DNA of 6,388 bases from Candidatus Cloacimonadota bacterium (GCA_030668345.1 DAOUUD010000102.1:1-6388); one strand, 5' to 3'. Shown: positions 1 through 5,909, counted from the first letter of the stretch. The notes: generated from the letters alone by a model not told the origin. Program-made: numbers and translations.

Positions 1-270
1 GAAAACTGCCATGATCGAATCCCCGATGTGTTTGACTATCAATCCTTCGTTGTTCTCTTCAATTATTGGAACGAGTATACTATCGTGGGTCTGGCGGATA
101 TTGATCGAAAAAGACTCACCTTTTTCCTCGGTTAAGCGGGTGAATCCTTTAATATCGGTGAACATAATGGTGAGTACAGACGTTTCACGGAGCTTACGGT
201 ATTTATCAACTGTAGATAATTCTTTATCTGAAAGTGAATATGATTTAAAAATTCCGTCTTTTTCTAACAT
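1..270 (-). CDS. Class III adenylate/guanylate cyclase domain protein, N-terminal part (runs off left edge)
   Basis: The first 90 residues are visible. Residues about 32-90 are the start of a class III nucleotidyl cyclase catalytic domain, which makes cAMP or cGMP from the NTP. FTDIKGFT at 37-44 carries the first metal-binding Asp (D39). KHIGDS at 80-85 carries the second metal Asp (D84) and, four residues earlier, a Lys (K80) at the position that selects adenine in adenylate cyclases; guanylate cyclases usually have Glu there. An ATP substrate is therefore favoured, but the other specificity residues lie outside the window. No membrane segment precedes the domain, so this part is cytoplasmic; a C-terminal sensor or repeat domain could follow. 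The ATG at 270 is preceded by AAGG at 277-280 with a 6-nt spacer. It starts 36 nt after the MNT antitoxin stop, with no terminator seen, so cotranscription is possible. Confidence 0.88.
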   Translation of the reverse strand, partial: MLEKDGIFKSYSLSDKELSTVDKYRKLRETSVLTIMFTDIKGFTRLTEEKGESFSINIRQTHDSILVPIIEENNEGLIVKHIGDSIMAVF

Positions 271-306
271 GACTAACCTTTGATATTTTTCTGGAAGCCA
301 CAATAA

Positions 307-624
307 TTATAGAATTTTAATCCCGGACTCTATTATTTCTTTCACAAGAGGATTATCTTTTGTAAAATCTTTTGGATTAAAGGGCAAAACCTCAATATCA
401 CTGCTGATATCAAGTGTAATTCTTCTAATCTTATCACGATCTTTTATTCGCATTCCTTCAAATATATTTGAAACAATTGCTAAATCTATATCACTCCATT
501 TATTGTTCTTTCCCTTTGCATAACTGCCAAAAAGAAAAACACTTTTTATTTGAAAGTTTTCATTATTCAATGCAATGATATATTTATCTATGATTTTTTT
601 AACTCTATCCGGGATACGAACCAT
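307..624 (-). CDS. mntA: MNT-domain nucleotidyltransferase, putative MntA-like antitoxin
   Basis: This 105-residue protein is a minimal nucleotidyltransferase of the DNA polymerase beta superfamily. The signature GSX10DXD is exact: G33-S34 in LFGSYAKG, then D45 and D47 in SDIDLAIV. E78 in DIEVLPF is a plausible third carboxylate. In characterised HepT/MntA pairs the MNT protein neutralises the HEPN RNase by adding AMP to a Tyr near its active site; that role is inferred here from family and pairing. The gene lies immediately after the HEPN gene and overlaps its end by 37 nt, so translation is probably coupled. It still has its own AGGAG site at 633-637, 8 nt before the ATG, which would allow extra antitoxin synthesis. 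Length is normal for the family and it ends with TAA. Short MNT proteins of uncertain role also exist, so the antitoxin role is likely but untested. Confidence 0.87.
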   Translation of the reverse strand: MVRIPDRVKKIIDKYIIALNNENFQIKSVFLFGSYAKGKNNKWSDIDLAIVSNIFEGMRIKDRDKIRRITLDISSDIEVLPFNPKDFTKDNPLVKEIIESGIKIL

Positions 625-992
625 TGGTAAAACTCCTTTATTTTGCTAAAGTATTTCTTCGTATATTCCTCTGTACACAATTCATAACAGCTATGTTTAT
701 AATCAGGATAACGTACTTCCATATTAAAATCATTTACTTCATCCAGGAATATTTTATTTTTTTGTGTTAACTGCAATCCGCTTATTTCAGCAAGCCTTAC
801 GAGATTATGGATTTTTGGGGGAATTCGATTATCATTGTTTTTTACATAGATTGCTTTAAGAGATTTTTCCAAGATTAAATGCCCTATAAATAGACACCAA
901 TCAAATTTTTCCGACATAAATAAACTTTCTGCAGTTTCTATATCATGTTCAGCACTCTTTATCCAATAACTTATATGTTCACCAATAGTCAT
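588..992 (-). CDS. hepT: HEPN-domain protein, putative HepT-like RNase toxin
   Basis: A 134-residue, mostly helical HEPN protein. Its motif VRYPDYKHSCY (positions 93-103) gives R94-X5-H100, matching the RX4-6H catalytic motif of HEPN ribonucleases. A Tyr follows at 103, as H-x-x-Y rather than the H-x-Y of well-studied HepT toxins. N-terminal SAEHDIETAESLF and LILEKSLKAIYV are typical HEPN helix patterns. Together with the downstream MNT gene it forms the usual toxin-first HEPN/MNT operon; the expected activity is RNA cleavage blocked by nucleotidylation. The start is taken as ATG at 992, because GGAG (999-1002) sits 6 nt before it; an in-frame GTG at 1004 would add four residues but overlaps that site. 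It ends with TAG and overlaps the MNT gene by 37 nt. A promoter candidate lies in the preceding gap. A non-toxic HEPN/MNT pair remains possible. Confidence 0.86.
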   Translation of the reverse strand: MTIGEHISYWIKSAEHDIETAESLFMSEKFDWCLFIGHLILEKSLKAIYVKNNDNRIPPKIHNLVRLAEISGLQLTQKNKIFLDEVNDFNMEVRYPDYKHSCYELCTEEYTKKYFSKIKEFYQWFVSRIELKKS

Positions 993-998
993 TATTTT

Positions 999-1002
999 CT
1001 CC
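999..1002 (-). promoter_or_regulatory. Ribosome binding site deciding the HEPN start
   Basis: GGAG on the minus strand lies 6 nt upstream of the ATG at 992. It overlaps the alternative GTG codon at 1004-1002, which makes the ATG the better start. Confidence 0.7.
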
Positions 1003-1023
1003 ACTATTTACATTTAATCAAGT

Positions 1024-1052
1024 ATTATGAAATCTCACTTGAGAACTATAAA
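1024..1052 (-). promoter_or_regulatory. Candidate sigma-70-type promoter for the HEPN/MNT operon
   Basis: In the 89-nt gap after nnr, the minus strand holds TTTATA (1052-1047; 4 of 6 matches to TTGACA) and CATAAT (1029-1024; 5 of 6 matches to TATAAT), separated by 17 nt. Transcription would begin near 1017, giving a leader of about 25 nt before the HEPN ATG. The region is AT-rich, so chance matches are common. The position and spacing are nevertheless right, and this is the largest gap in the window. Confidence 0.4.
1033..1044. promoter_or_regulatory. 12-bp perfect dyad, possible operator in the spacer of the TA promoter
   Basis: TCTCA-CT-TGAGA is a perfect 5-bp inverted repeat around a 2-bp centre. 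It lies within the 17-nt spacer between the candidate -35 and -10 boxes, a classic site for a repressor. Autoregulation by the toxin-antitoxin complex would fit, but no DNA-binding domain is evident in either protein, so the binder is unknown. Confidence 0.35.
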
Positions 1053-1081
1053 TATATAGCTGAAAAAAGATATTTATTCTG

Positions 1082-2605
1082 TCAATACTTAAAAATCTCT
1101 TCAATAATATCGGAAGGAATGATGGAAGCAGGTTTGCGGGTTTCTGCTAGTTTCTCAGCAGTTCTTCCCATCAGGTAGGAAGCCGAGATAGCTGCATCTT
1201 TAAGTAGAAACTTCTGACCTAAGAAAGATACGATTATTCCCGCCAGAACATCTCCGCTGCCGCCGGTGGCAAGTCCGTCGTTACCGGAAATATCAAAAAC
1301 AAAACTTTCACTATCAGCAAAAATAGTAGTAGCACTTTTAAGAAGAATATTGCATTTATATTTCTTTATAAAGTTTTCTAATTCTCCAAGAGGATCAGCT
1401 AAAATTTCAGAAACTGCTTTCTTAGCAAGCCGGGCAAACTCTCCAATATGAGGTGTGAGAATAACAGGTTTACTCATAATCAATTTCAGGATGTCCTCGT
1501 TTTCCGATAAGATATTCAGACCGTCAGCATCGAGTACAAGCGGTTTCTCCCACATTTCCAAGATCTTTTTTATTAATTCGGTTGTTTTTTTGCTGGTTCC
1601 AATTCCGGGTCCGACGAGGAGGACATCCATGGAGTTGAGTTTTTTGAAGAATCCCTCTTTATCTCCCCTTTCCGTCTTCGTTTCACTTCGCCGTGACAAG
1701 CTGAAGGGGAACTTGGGGATTGTGTACGTCATAACTTCCAGTAATTGGGTTTCAAATATCAGTTCCATGCCTGCCGGATGGAAGAGAGTTATCAATCCTG
1801 CACCTGAACGCAAAGCTGCTTTTGACGCCATTATCGCTGCACCGGAAAAACACGGAGACCCAGCAATGATTCCAATTTTTCCGTAATCTCCTTTATGGCT
1901 GAGGGGAGAACGCTCCGGGTATTTTACATTATCATCCGTGATCAATTTTGCTCTGGGTGGAAATTTTTCGTAGAGTTCTTCCGGTATACCGATATCAATA
2001 ACTTTTACTTCTCCACTTTTCTCTCTTCCTTTTCCCAGGAAATGTCCGTATTTATAAGCAGCCATCGTTAAAGTATGATCTGCATTTATGGCAACTTCAG
2101 CTTGTCCTGTGTTAGCATCCACACCACTGGCAATATCGATAGCAACTACAGTTTTCCCTGAAGTATTAATTTTTTCGATCAGATCAGCACTCCAGCCTTT
2201 GATAGTTCCTTGTAGACCAACACCAAAAATAGCATCTGCGATCAGGTCAAATTCAGACAATTCAATTTCAGCATTATTAATTTGAGTGATATCTATCTTT
2301 AAATCCCGGCAGGATTCGTAATTTTCAAGAGTTTCCGGGCTCATTTTATCGGGATTTCCCAAAAGGAAAATGCTTATTTTGTAACCCCAGTTTTTCAAAT
2401 AACGTGCTATAACAAAACCATCTCCTCCATTATTACCGCTTCCGCAGAAAATTGCTACTTTGCTATGAGGCTTCAAGAGTTCCTGATGGATAAACTCACT
2501 GCAACCCTTACCGGCACTTTCCATCAGTTCTTTACCGGGAATTCCTTTTTTTTCTATTGTGTATTTATCAAGAGCATACATCTCTTCGCGGGATAAAATA
2601 AACAT
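1082..2605 (-). CDS. nnr: Bifunctional NAD(P)H-hydrate epimerase / ADP-dependent NAD(P)H-hydrate dehydratase
   Basis: A cytoplasmic repair enzyme that epimerises R-NAD(P)HX to the S form and dehydrates it back to NAD(P)H at the expense of ADP. The N-terminal YjeF_N epimerase domain (about 1-215) shows GSGNNGGDG at 55-63, DAIFGVGLQG at 124-133 and DIASGVDANTG at 157-167. The C-terminal ribokinase-like dehydratase domain (about 235-505) shows HKGDYGKIGIIAGS, VGPGIG at 331-336, LDADGLNIL at 358-366, LTPHIGEF at 383-390 and GGSGDVLAG at 448-456, with catalytic Asp D452. The 507-residue length is near the family norm. Residues about 297-315 are an odd basic, Ser-rich loop written in GC-rich DNA and look like an in-frame repeat insertion before VGPG; all catalytic motifs survive. 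The ATG at 2605 directly touches the kinase stop codon, and GGAGG (2611-2615) precedes it by 5 nt. It ends with TGA. Confidence 0.97.
   Translation of the reverse strand: MFILSREEMYALDKYTIEKKGIPGKELMESAGKGCSEFIHQELLKPHSKVAIFCGSGNNGGDGFVIARYLKNWGYKISIFLLGNPDKMSPETLENYESCRDLKIDITQINNAEIELSEFDLIADAIFGVGLQGTIKGWSADLIEKINTSGKTVVAIDIASGVDANTGQAEVAINADHTLTMAAYKYGHFLGKGREKSGEVKVIDIGIPEELYEKFPPRAKLITDDNVKYPERSPLSHKGDYGKIGIIAGSPCFSGAAIMASKAALRSGAGLITLFHPAGMELIFETQLLEVMTYTIPKFPFSLSRRSETKTERGDKEGFFKKLNSMDVLLVGPGIGTSKKTTELIKKILEMWEKPLVLDADGLNILSENEDILKLIMSKPVILTPHIGEFARLAKKAVSEILADPLGELENFIKKYKCNILLKSATTIFADSESFVFDISGNDGLATGGSGDVLAGIIVSFLGQKFLLKDAAISASYLMGRTAEKLAETRKPASIIPSDIIEEIFKY
1661..1717. repeat. 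GC-rich palindrome-bounded element inserted in frame in nnr
   Basis: The core at 1664-1710 (47 bp) is bounded by a perfect inverted repeat, TCCCCTT (1664-1670) and AAGGGGA (1704-1710). Inside is a smaller TCAC/GTGA hairpin around TTCGCC (1683-1696). I count 26 G+C in 47 bases (55%), well above the AT-rich surroundings. On the minus strand it is read in frame as roughly FPFSLSRRSETKTERG, in the variable loop between the MTYTI strand and VGPG of the dehydratase domain. This resembles small dispersed palindromic elements, such as Rickettsia palindromic elements, that insert in frame in genes. Only one copy is in the window, so its repeat nature is inferred. Confidence 0.5.
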
Positions 2606-3568
2606 TTATTCCTCCGGTAATATTATTTCGAAAGTGGTTCCTTTTTTCAATTCGCTTTTCATTACATGAATCTTTCCGTTATGAAATTCTTCAATGATTC
2701 TTTTTGCCAGGCTTAATCCCAGTCCCCAGCCGCGTTCTTTGCTGGTAATACCGGGATAAAATATTTTTTTAAACATGGATTTAGGCAAACCTGTTCCCCT
2801 ATCCTGGATTTGTATATGTGTTTTTCTATTCTCACTGAAAGCCTTAATGATGATATTCCCGCCTTTGCTCTGCATGGCATCGATAGCATTTTTAATCATA
2901 TTTTCCAGGGTCCATTTAATCAGGTCGGGATCGACGAGGATATCTTTATTTTCGATCTTACTTTCAAATTTTATATCTATTTTTTGTGAAATTGTGGGCA
3001 GCCTGTGTTGAAAATGACCGATAGTATCCAGAATGATATTATGCAGGTTGGAAGATTGCCGTTTTATTACGGAACCAACTTTCCCAAAACGGCCTGCGAT
3101 CTTACTCAAACGGTCTACATCTGCATTCATGTATTCCAGCATCATCAGCATTTCGGGATTATTTCCATTTTCTTCCAACTTCATGGACAAAATATTAAGC
3201 CAGCCACCCAGCGAAGAAAGCGGTGTACCAAACTGATGAGCAGTTTCTTTAGCTAATCCCACCCAGAGAAGATCACGCTCATTTCTTTTAATAGCAAAGA
3301 TTCCCAACACACCCAGCAGAACGAAAATAGCAATAACAACCATTTCAATATATGGCATCATCTTTAACCTGACCATGGTCTGAGAATCACCATAGAAAAC
3401 GTAACTGAAAACTTTTTCATCTTCCTTATTAAATTTAAGGGGTATAATAGATTTATGGGTTTCCATTTTTTTAACCATAGAAAGAAGTTTTTGTTGTTTT
3501 CGTGTGGGAAGTTGTGAAAATTCTATTTTTTCTATATCGATATTTTCCCAACTGAATGGTATTTTCAA
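2606..3568 (-). CDS. Sensor histidine kinase, C-terminal piece with membrane segment and kinase core (gene split by amber codon)
   Basis: Numbering follows the full 411-codon frame from 3841. This piece holds the rest of the extracytoplasmic sensor region, from the FPIILTD segment just after the stop; a second membrane segment (about 163-184, MVVIAIFVLLGVLGIFAI); a HisKA helix with phospho-acceptor H202 in TAHQFGTPLSSL; and an HATPase_c domain with the N-box NMIKNAIDAM (N318), DRGTG (347-351) and GWGLGLSLAKR (371-381). It should autophosphorylate and pass phosphate to a receiver, plausibly the regulator at 5532-5909. The residue after the His is Gln, not the usual acid. The boundary at 3568 is only the first possible start (TTG) after the amber codon and lacks a good ribosome site; I read this as part of one gene starting at 3841. 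It ends with TAA, whose last codons form the nnr ribosome site. Confidence 0.9.
   Translation of the reverse strand: MKIPFSWENIDIEKIEFSQLPTRKQQKLLSMVKKMETHKSIIPLKFNKEDEKVFSYVFYGDSQTMVRLKMMPYIEMVVIAIFVLLGVLGIFAIKRNERDLLWVGLAKETAHQFGTPLSSLGGWLNILSMKLEENGNNPEMLMMLEYMNADVDRLSKIAGRFGKVGSVIKRQSSNLHNIILDTIGHFQHRLPTISQKIDIKFESKIENKDILVDPDLIKWTLENMIKNAIDAMQSKGGNIIIKAFSENRKTHIQIQDRGTGLPKSMFKKIFYPGITSKERGWGLGLSLAKRIIEEFHNGKIHVMKSELKKGTTFEIILPEE
2611..2615 (-). promoter_or_regulatory. Strong ribosome binding site for nnr inside the kinase gene
   Basis: GGAGG lies within the last sense codons of the kinase (CCG GAG GAA TAA), 5 nt before the nnr ATG at 2605. Stop and start are directly adjacent, so nnr translation is probably coupled to the kinase and could be affected by early termination at the kinase amber codon. 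Confidence 0.75.
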
Positions 3569-3592
3569 GCTATCCGTAAGAATGATGGGAAA

Positions 3593-3595
3593 CTA
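3593..3595 (-). other. In-frame TAG interrupting the histidine kinase (codon 83)
   Basis: The minus strand reads CCG CGT ATA TAG TTT CCC ATC ATT, i.e. P-R-I-stop-F-P-I-I. A single C-to-T change from CAG (Gln) would explain it. It lies between the two membrane segments, inside the sensor domain. Confidence 0.85.
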
Positions 3596-3841
3596 TATAC
3601 GCGGGATGATCTCATCCATAAAATATTGGAACAGGAAGTATTCCATATTCACATCTGCGGGTAATCCCAGGAATTTTGAATACAGGTCGGGCAAGATCTG
3701 TATATCTTTTCTTATATCTTGTAACAGAAGGTTTGTGTACCAGATAAACGCAAATATCAGGATGATACCGCCAATGATAAAATAAGCGGTTATTATTCGA
3801 TGTCTTTTACTCGTTTTTTTTGGCAATTTCCCAGATCTCAT
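3593..3841 (-). CDS. Sensor histidine kinase, N-terminal piece (ends at in-frame amber codon)
   Basis: Eighty-two residues: a basic N-terminus (KLPKKTSKRHR), one membrane segment at about 18-38 (AYFIIGGIILIFAFIWYTNL), then the start of an extracytoplasmic sensor region ending DEIIPRI before TAG. The kinase piece downstream is in exactly the same frame (3841 minus 3568 is 273, or 91 codons), and the codons between the TAG and 3568 read FPIILTDS without another stop. The two pieces together give the standard TM-sensor-TM-HisKA-HATPase layout, so this is the front of that kinase, not a separate gene. The ATG at 3841 overlaps the end of mazG by 35 nt. GGAG at 3849-3852, 7 nt before it, supports the start. 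Alone this peptide would be a small membrane protein with no known activity. Confidence 0.8.
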   Translation of the reverse strand: MRSGKLPKKTSKRHRIITAYFIIGGIILIFAFIWYTNLLLQDIRKDIQILPDLYSKFLGLPADVNMEYFLFQYFMDEIIPRI

Positions 3842-4580
3842 CTAATTGCTCCAGGCTGGCATCCAGCATGTTTTTATTATTTTTCTGATAATATTCTTCC
3901 ACTTTTTTAAACCTTGTTTCAAATTTCTTGATTGTTTTTTTTAGAGCGGTTTCAGTATCGAAACCTAATTTACGGGAAATATTCACGATTGAAAAAAGCA
4001 TATCGCCCAGTTCATTTTGCATCTCTTCTATATTTTTGTTCCGAAAGGCATCACGAAATTCTCCAGCCTCTTCTTCCAGTTTTCCTATAGCAGGTTCTAC
4101 ATCCGGCCAGTCGAAACCCACAGAAGCAGCTTTTTCCTGCATCCTTTGTGCTATTATAAGAGCCGGCATGGTCCTGGGAATTCCGTCTATAGCAGAAGTT
4201 CGTGATTTTTTCTTTTCCTCGAATTTTATTCGTTCCCAATTCATTTTCACGCCATTGGCATCGGTGGCTTCACCATCACCAAATACATGCGGATGTCTTC
4301 TGATGAGTTTATTATTGATCTTCTGCAGAACCTTTTCCATATTGAATTCACCTTTCTCTTTTGCTATCTGCGTTTGCATCACGATGTGCAACATCAGGTC
4401 TCCCAGTTCTTCGGAGAGATGTTCGAAATCTTCCTTTTCAATAGCTTCGATGGATTCATAAAGTTCTTCTATAAAATTGGGAATAAGCGATTCGTGAGTT
4501 TGCTTGATGTCCCAGGGACAGCCTTTTTTCGGTTTCCGTAGTTTCTCGATGATCTCTAACAGCTTATCAAAATCTTTCAT
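3807..4580 (-). CDS. mazG: Nucleoside triphosphate pyrophosphohydrolase MazG
   Basis: MazG hydrolyses (d)NTPs to the monophosphate and pyrophosphate, clearing aberrant nucleotides in the cytoplasm; in E. coli it also affects ppGpp levels. This 257-residue protein has the full two-domain form (E. coli MazG is 263). The N-terminal domain shows GCPWDIKQTHESL (20-32), E38/E39/E42 in EELYE and E58/D61 in EELGD. The RRHPHVFGD signature is at 94-102. The C-terminal catalytic domain shows E170/E171/E174 in LEEEAGEF and E190/D193 in NELGD, the EExxE...ExxD magnesium-binding set. The ATG at 4580 follows GAGG by a few nt and comes 35 nt after the peptidase stop. The 3' end overlaps the kinase start by 35 nt, so the two are probably coupled. 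It ends with TAA. Nothing looks damaged. Confidence 0.97.
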   Translation of the reverse strand: MKDFDKLLEIIEKLRKPKKGCPWDIKQTHESLIPNFIEELYESIEAIEKEDFEHLSEELGDLMLHIVMQTQIAKEKGEFNMEKVLQKINNKLIRRHPHVFGDGEATDANGVKMNWERIKFEEKKKSRTSAIDGIPRTMPALIIAQRMQEKAASVGFDWPDVEPAIGKLEEEAGEFRDAFRNKNIEEMQNELGDMLFSIVNISRKLGFDTETALKKTIKKFETRFKKVEEYYQKNNKNMLDASLEQLDEIWEIAKKNE

Positions 4581-4615
4581 TTTCCCTCATATCTCAGTGT
4601 AAATATCACACGTTG

Positions 4616-5535
4616 TTACTCGTCTAAAACATCTGTGTCTTCTTCTGCTTCTTGAACCCATTCTTTCTCGACTTTCCGGGTTCTGATCTTTTTCCGTATT
4701 ACTCCGGCAATAAGCAACAATGGCAAAACACCCCAGATGATACCGGTGGATGCCAGAAGTATCTCCGCCCGAAAATGACTTTTGGCATACTCTTCAAAAA
4801 AAGCGGAGAAATCTTTTGGCGTAAAGAAAAAACTTTTCAGGAAGGCAGAGTTGAAATTCCTGTTAGGTTTGGAATAATCCCACAATCGGTAAAATTCGTG
4901 CCGGCGTTTTGTGTAAAGATACTTTACTGCCAGCCCGGATTTAGCATAGAAAGATTCCCATTCTATCCTGTTTTTAGGATAGGAATATTTCATCTGTTCC
5001 AACGTACGTGAATTTCCCAGGATGTAGTTTCGGGCAAAATTCAATTCGCGGTCAAATCCCATATCCCCGGAAAAATAAACCGCCATTCCTTCGTTGAACC
5101 AGAGTGGCGGGTTCTTCCAGAAATGATGTACGAAATGATGAATATATTCGTGAAGCAAAATACGCCGAATAGCTTTGATACTTTTTAACCTGGCAGGATT
5201 CCTGGTGTAGATTGTGTTATTATTGCAATTATAAAAAGCCAGGCTGAATTCCATAATAGCCGAACTCTTTGCTGTCCAGCTTTGATATTCTTTTTCATCG
5301 GCAGCTACCATTACATTAACAGGTTCATCCAGGTAGGAACCGACCGTTTTCTGGAAATTCCTGATATCTTTATCGAATTGTGAAACTAAAATCGATACCG
5401 ATCTTACATCTTGTTCATGTACAAAAAGAATTAGATTCTCGTATGTGATGCGGTTATGTTTAACATTGGAAAAAAGAAAATTAACCTGGCAACAGAATAT
5501 TAGAAGTATCAGGATTTTCCGAGTTTTCGTATCAT
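4616..5535 (-). CDS. Membrane-anchored zinc metallopeptidase (peptidase-MA-like), frameshifted just after its start
   Basis: The body has HEYIH (H129, E130, H133 in repaired numbering) and WFNEGMA with the third zinc ligand E149: a gluzincin of the peptidase-MA-like type. A membrane segment follows at about 260-280 (STGIIWGVLPLLLIAGVI), then a basic and finally acidic cytoplasmic tail. The open frame has no stop back to 5557, yet its first ATG is at 5311, mid-domain. Upstream it reads ILILLIFCCQVNFLFS, a signal peptide. The ATG at 5535 overlaps the regulator stop as ATGA and encodes MIRKLGK before a TGA, one base out of frame. Adding one A to the AAAA run at 5515-5518 (or 5524-5527) gives a continuous 306-residue protein starting MIRKLGKILILLIF. 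As written, the signal peptide is lost. It probably acts outside the membrane on an unknown substrate. It ends with TAA. Confidence 0.8.
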
Positions 5536-5909
5536 TCTCCTCTAATTCTTTTTTGAATTAAATCGCTGAGTTTCTGAATATCGAACGGTTTGAAAACTAC
5601 ATCCCGTAAGCCATCTCCGCGAGATTTTACAACAGCATGACCGGGATCGTAACCAAAACCTGTCATCATAATTATCGGTAGATTCTCATCATAATCTTTG
5701 GTACGGGAATAAAGTTCATAACCGTCCATATCGGGCATGGCAATATCGGTAAGCAGCAGGTCAACAGAGCCTTTCATTATTTCTTTCAAAGCTTCGTAAC
5801 CTGAGTTCTGGCATAAAACCTTGATATTCGGGTTATGTTCTTCCAAATCCAATTTGAGATATTCCGTTACGCTTGCTTCATCATCTACAACCAGAACAAT
5901 TTTCTTCAT
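5532..5909 (-). CDS. Single-domain CheY-like response regulator
   Basis: A 125-residue stand-alone receiver domain with no output domain. The phosphorylation site is D55 in LLTDIAMPDMDG, with acidic D9/D10 in VVDDE for Mg2+, T83 in MMTG and K107 in FKPFD: every key residue is present. It should take phosphate from a histidine kinase, plausibly the one at 2606-3841 three genes downstream in the same run, and act through protein contact, since there is no DNA-binding or enzyme domain. The ATG at 5909 follows GGAG (5918-5921) by 8 nt and comes 20 nt after the preceding stop. Its TGA shares the ATGA at 5535-5532 with the metallopeptidase start, implying coupled translation. What it controls cannot be read from the sequence. 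Confidence 0.95.
   Translation of the reverse strand: MKKIVLVVDDEASVTEYLKLDLEEHNPNIKVLCQNSGYEALKEIMKGSVDLLLTDIAMPDMDGYELYSRTKDYDENLPIIMMTGFGYDPGHAVVKSRGDGLRDVVFKPFDIQKLSDLIQKRIRGE

Noticed and set aside
1046..1059. Hairpin CTATA-AATA-TATAG as a terminator after nnr
   Set aside because: The stem is five AT-rich pairs, and on the minus strand the T-run comes before the stem rather than after it.
1455..1886. Plus-strand open frame of 143 codons antisense to nnr
   Set aside because: It lies opposite intact dehydratase motifs and has no domain of its own; treated as a shadow frame.
3593..3595. Reassignment of TAG as a sense codon in this organism
   Set aside because: TAG also ends the HEPN gene (588-590) and the right-edge gene (5930-5932) at sensible lengths. 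Readthrough there would add only 6 and 4 codons before TGA or TAA, so this is not absolute proof, but nothing positively supports recoding.
3928..4461. Plus-strand open frame of 177 codons antisense to mazG
   Set aside because: It lies wholly across a well-supported mazG, has low-complexity Ser/Phe-rich content and no recognisable motif: a shadow frame.
5480..5500. Lipobox at the double Cys of the metallopeptidase signal region
   Set aside because: The residues before the Cys pair are Leu-Ile-Phe, which does not fit the L-(A/S/T/V/I)-(G/A/S)-C pattern; an ordinary signal peptide or uncleaved anchor is more likely.
5510..5535. Programmed -1 frameshift linking the ATG at 5535 to the metallopeptidase body
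   Set aside because: A -1 slip on GGA-AAA would give the right frame, but there is no standard slippery heptamer and I see no clear downstream stem-loop. Such an event within a signal peptide would be odd; a one-base deletion is simpler.
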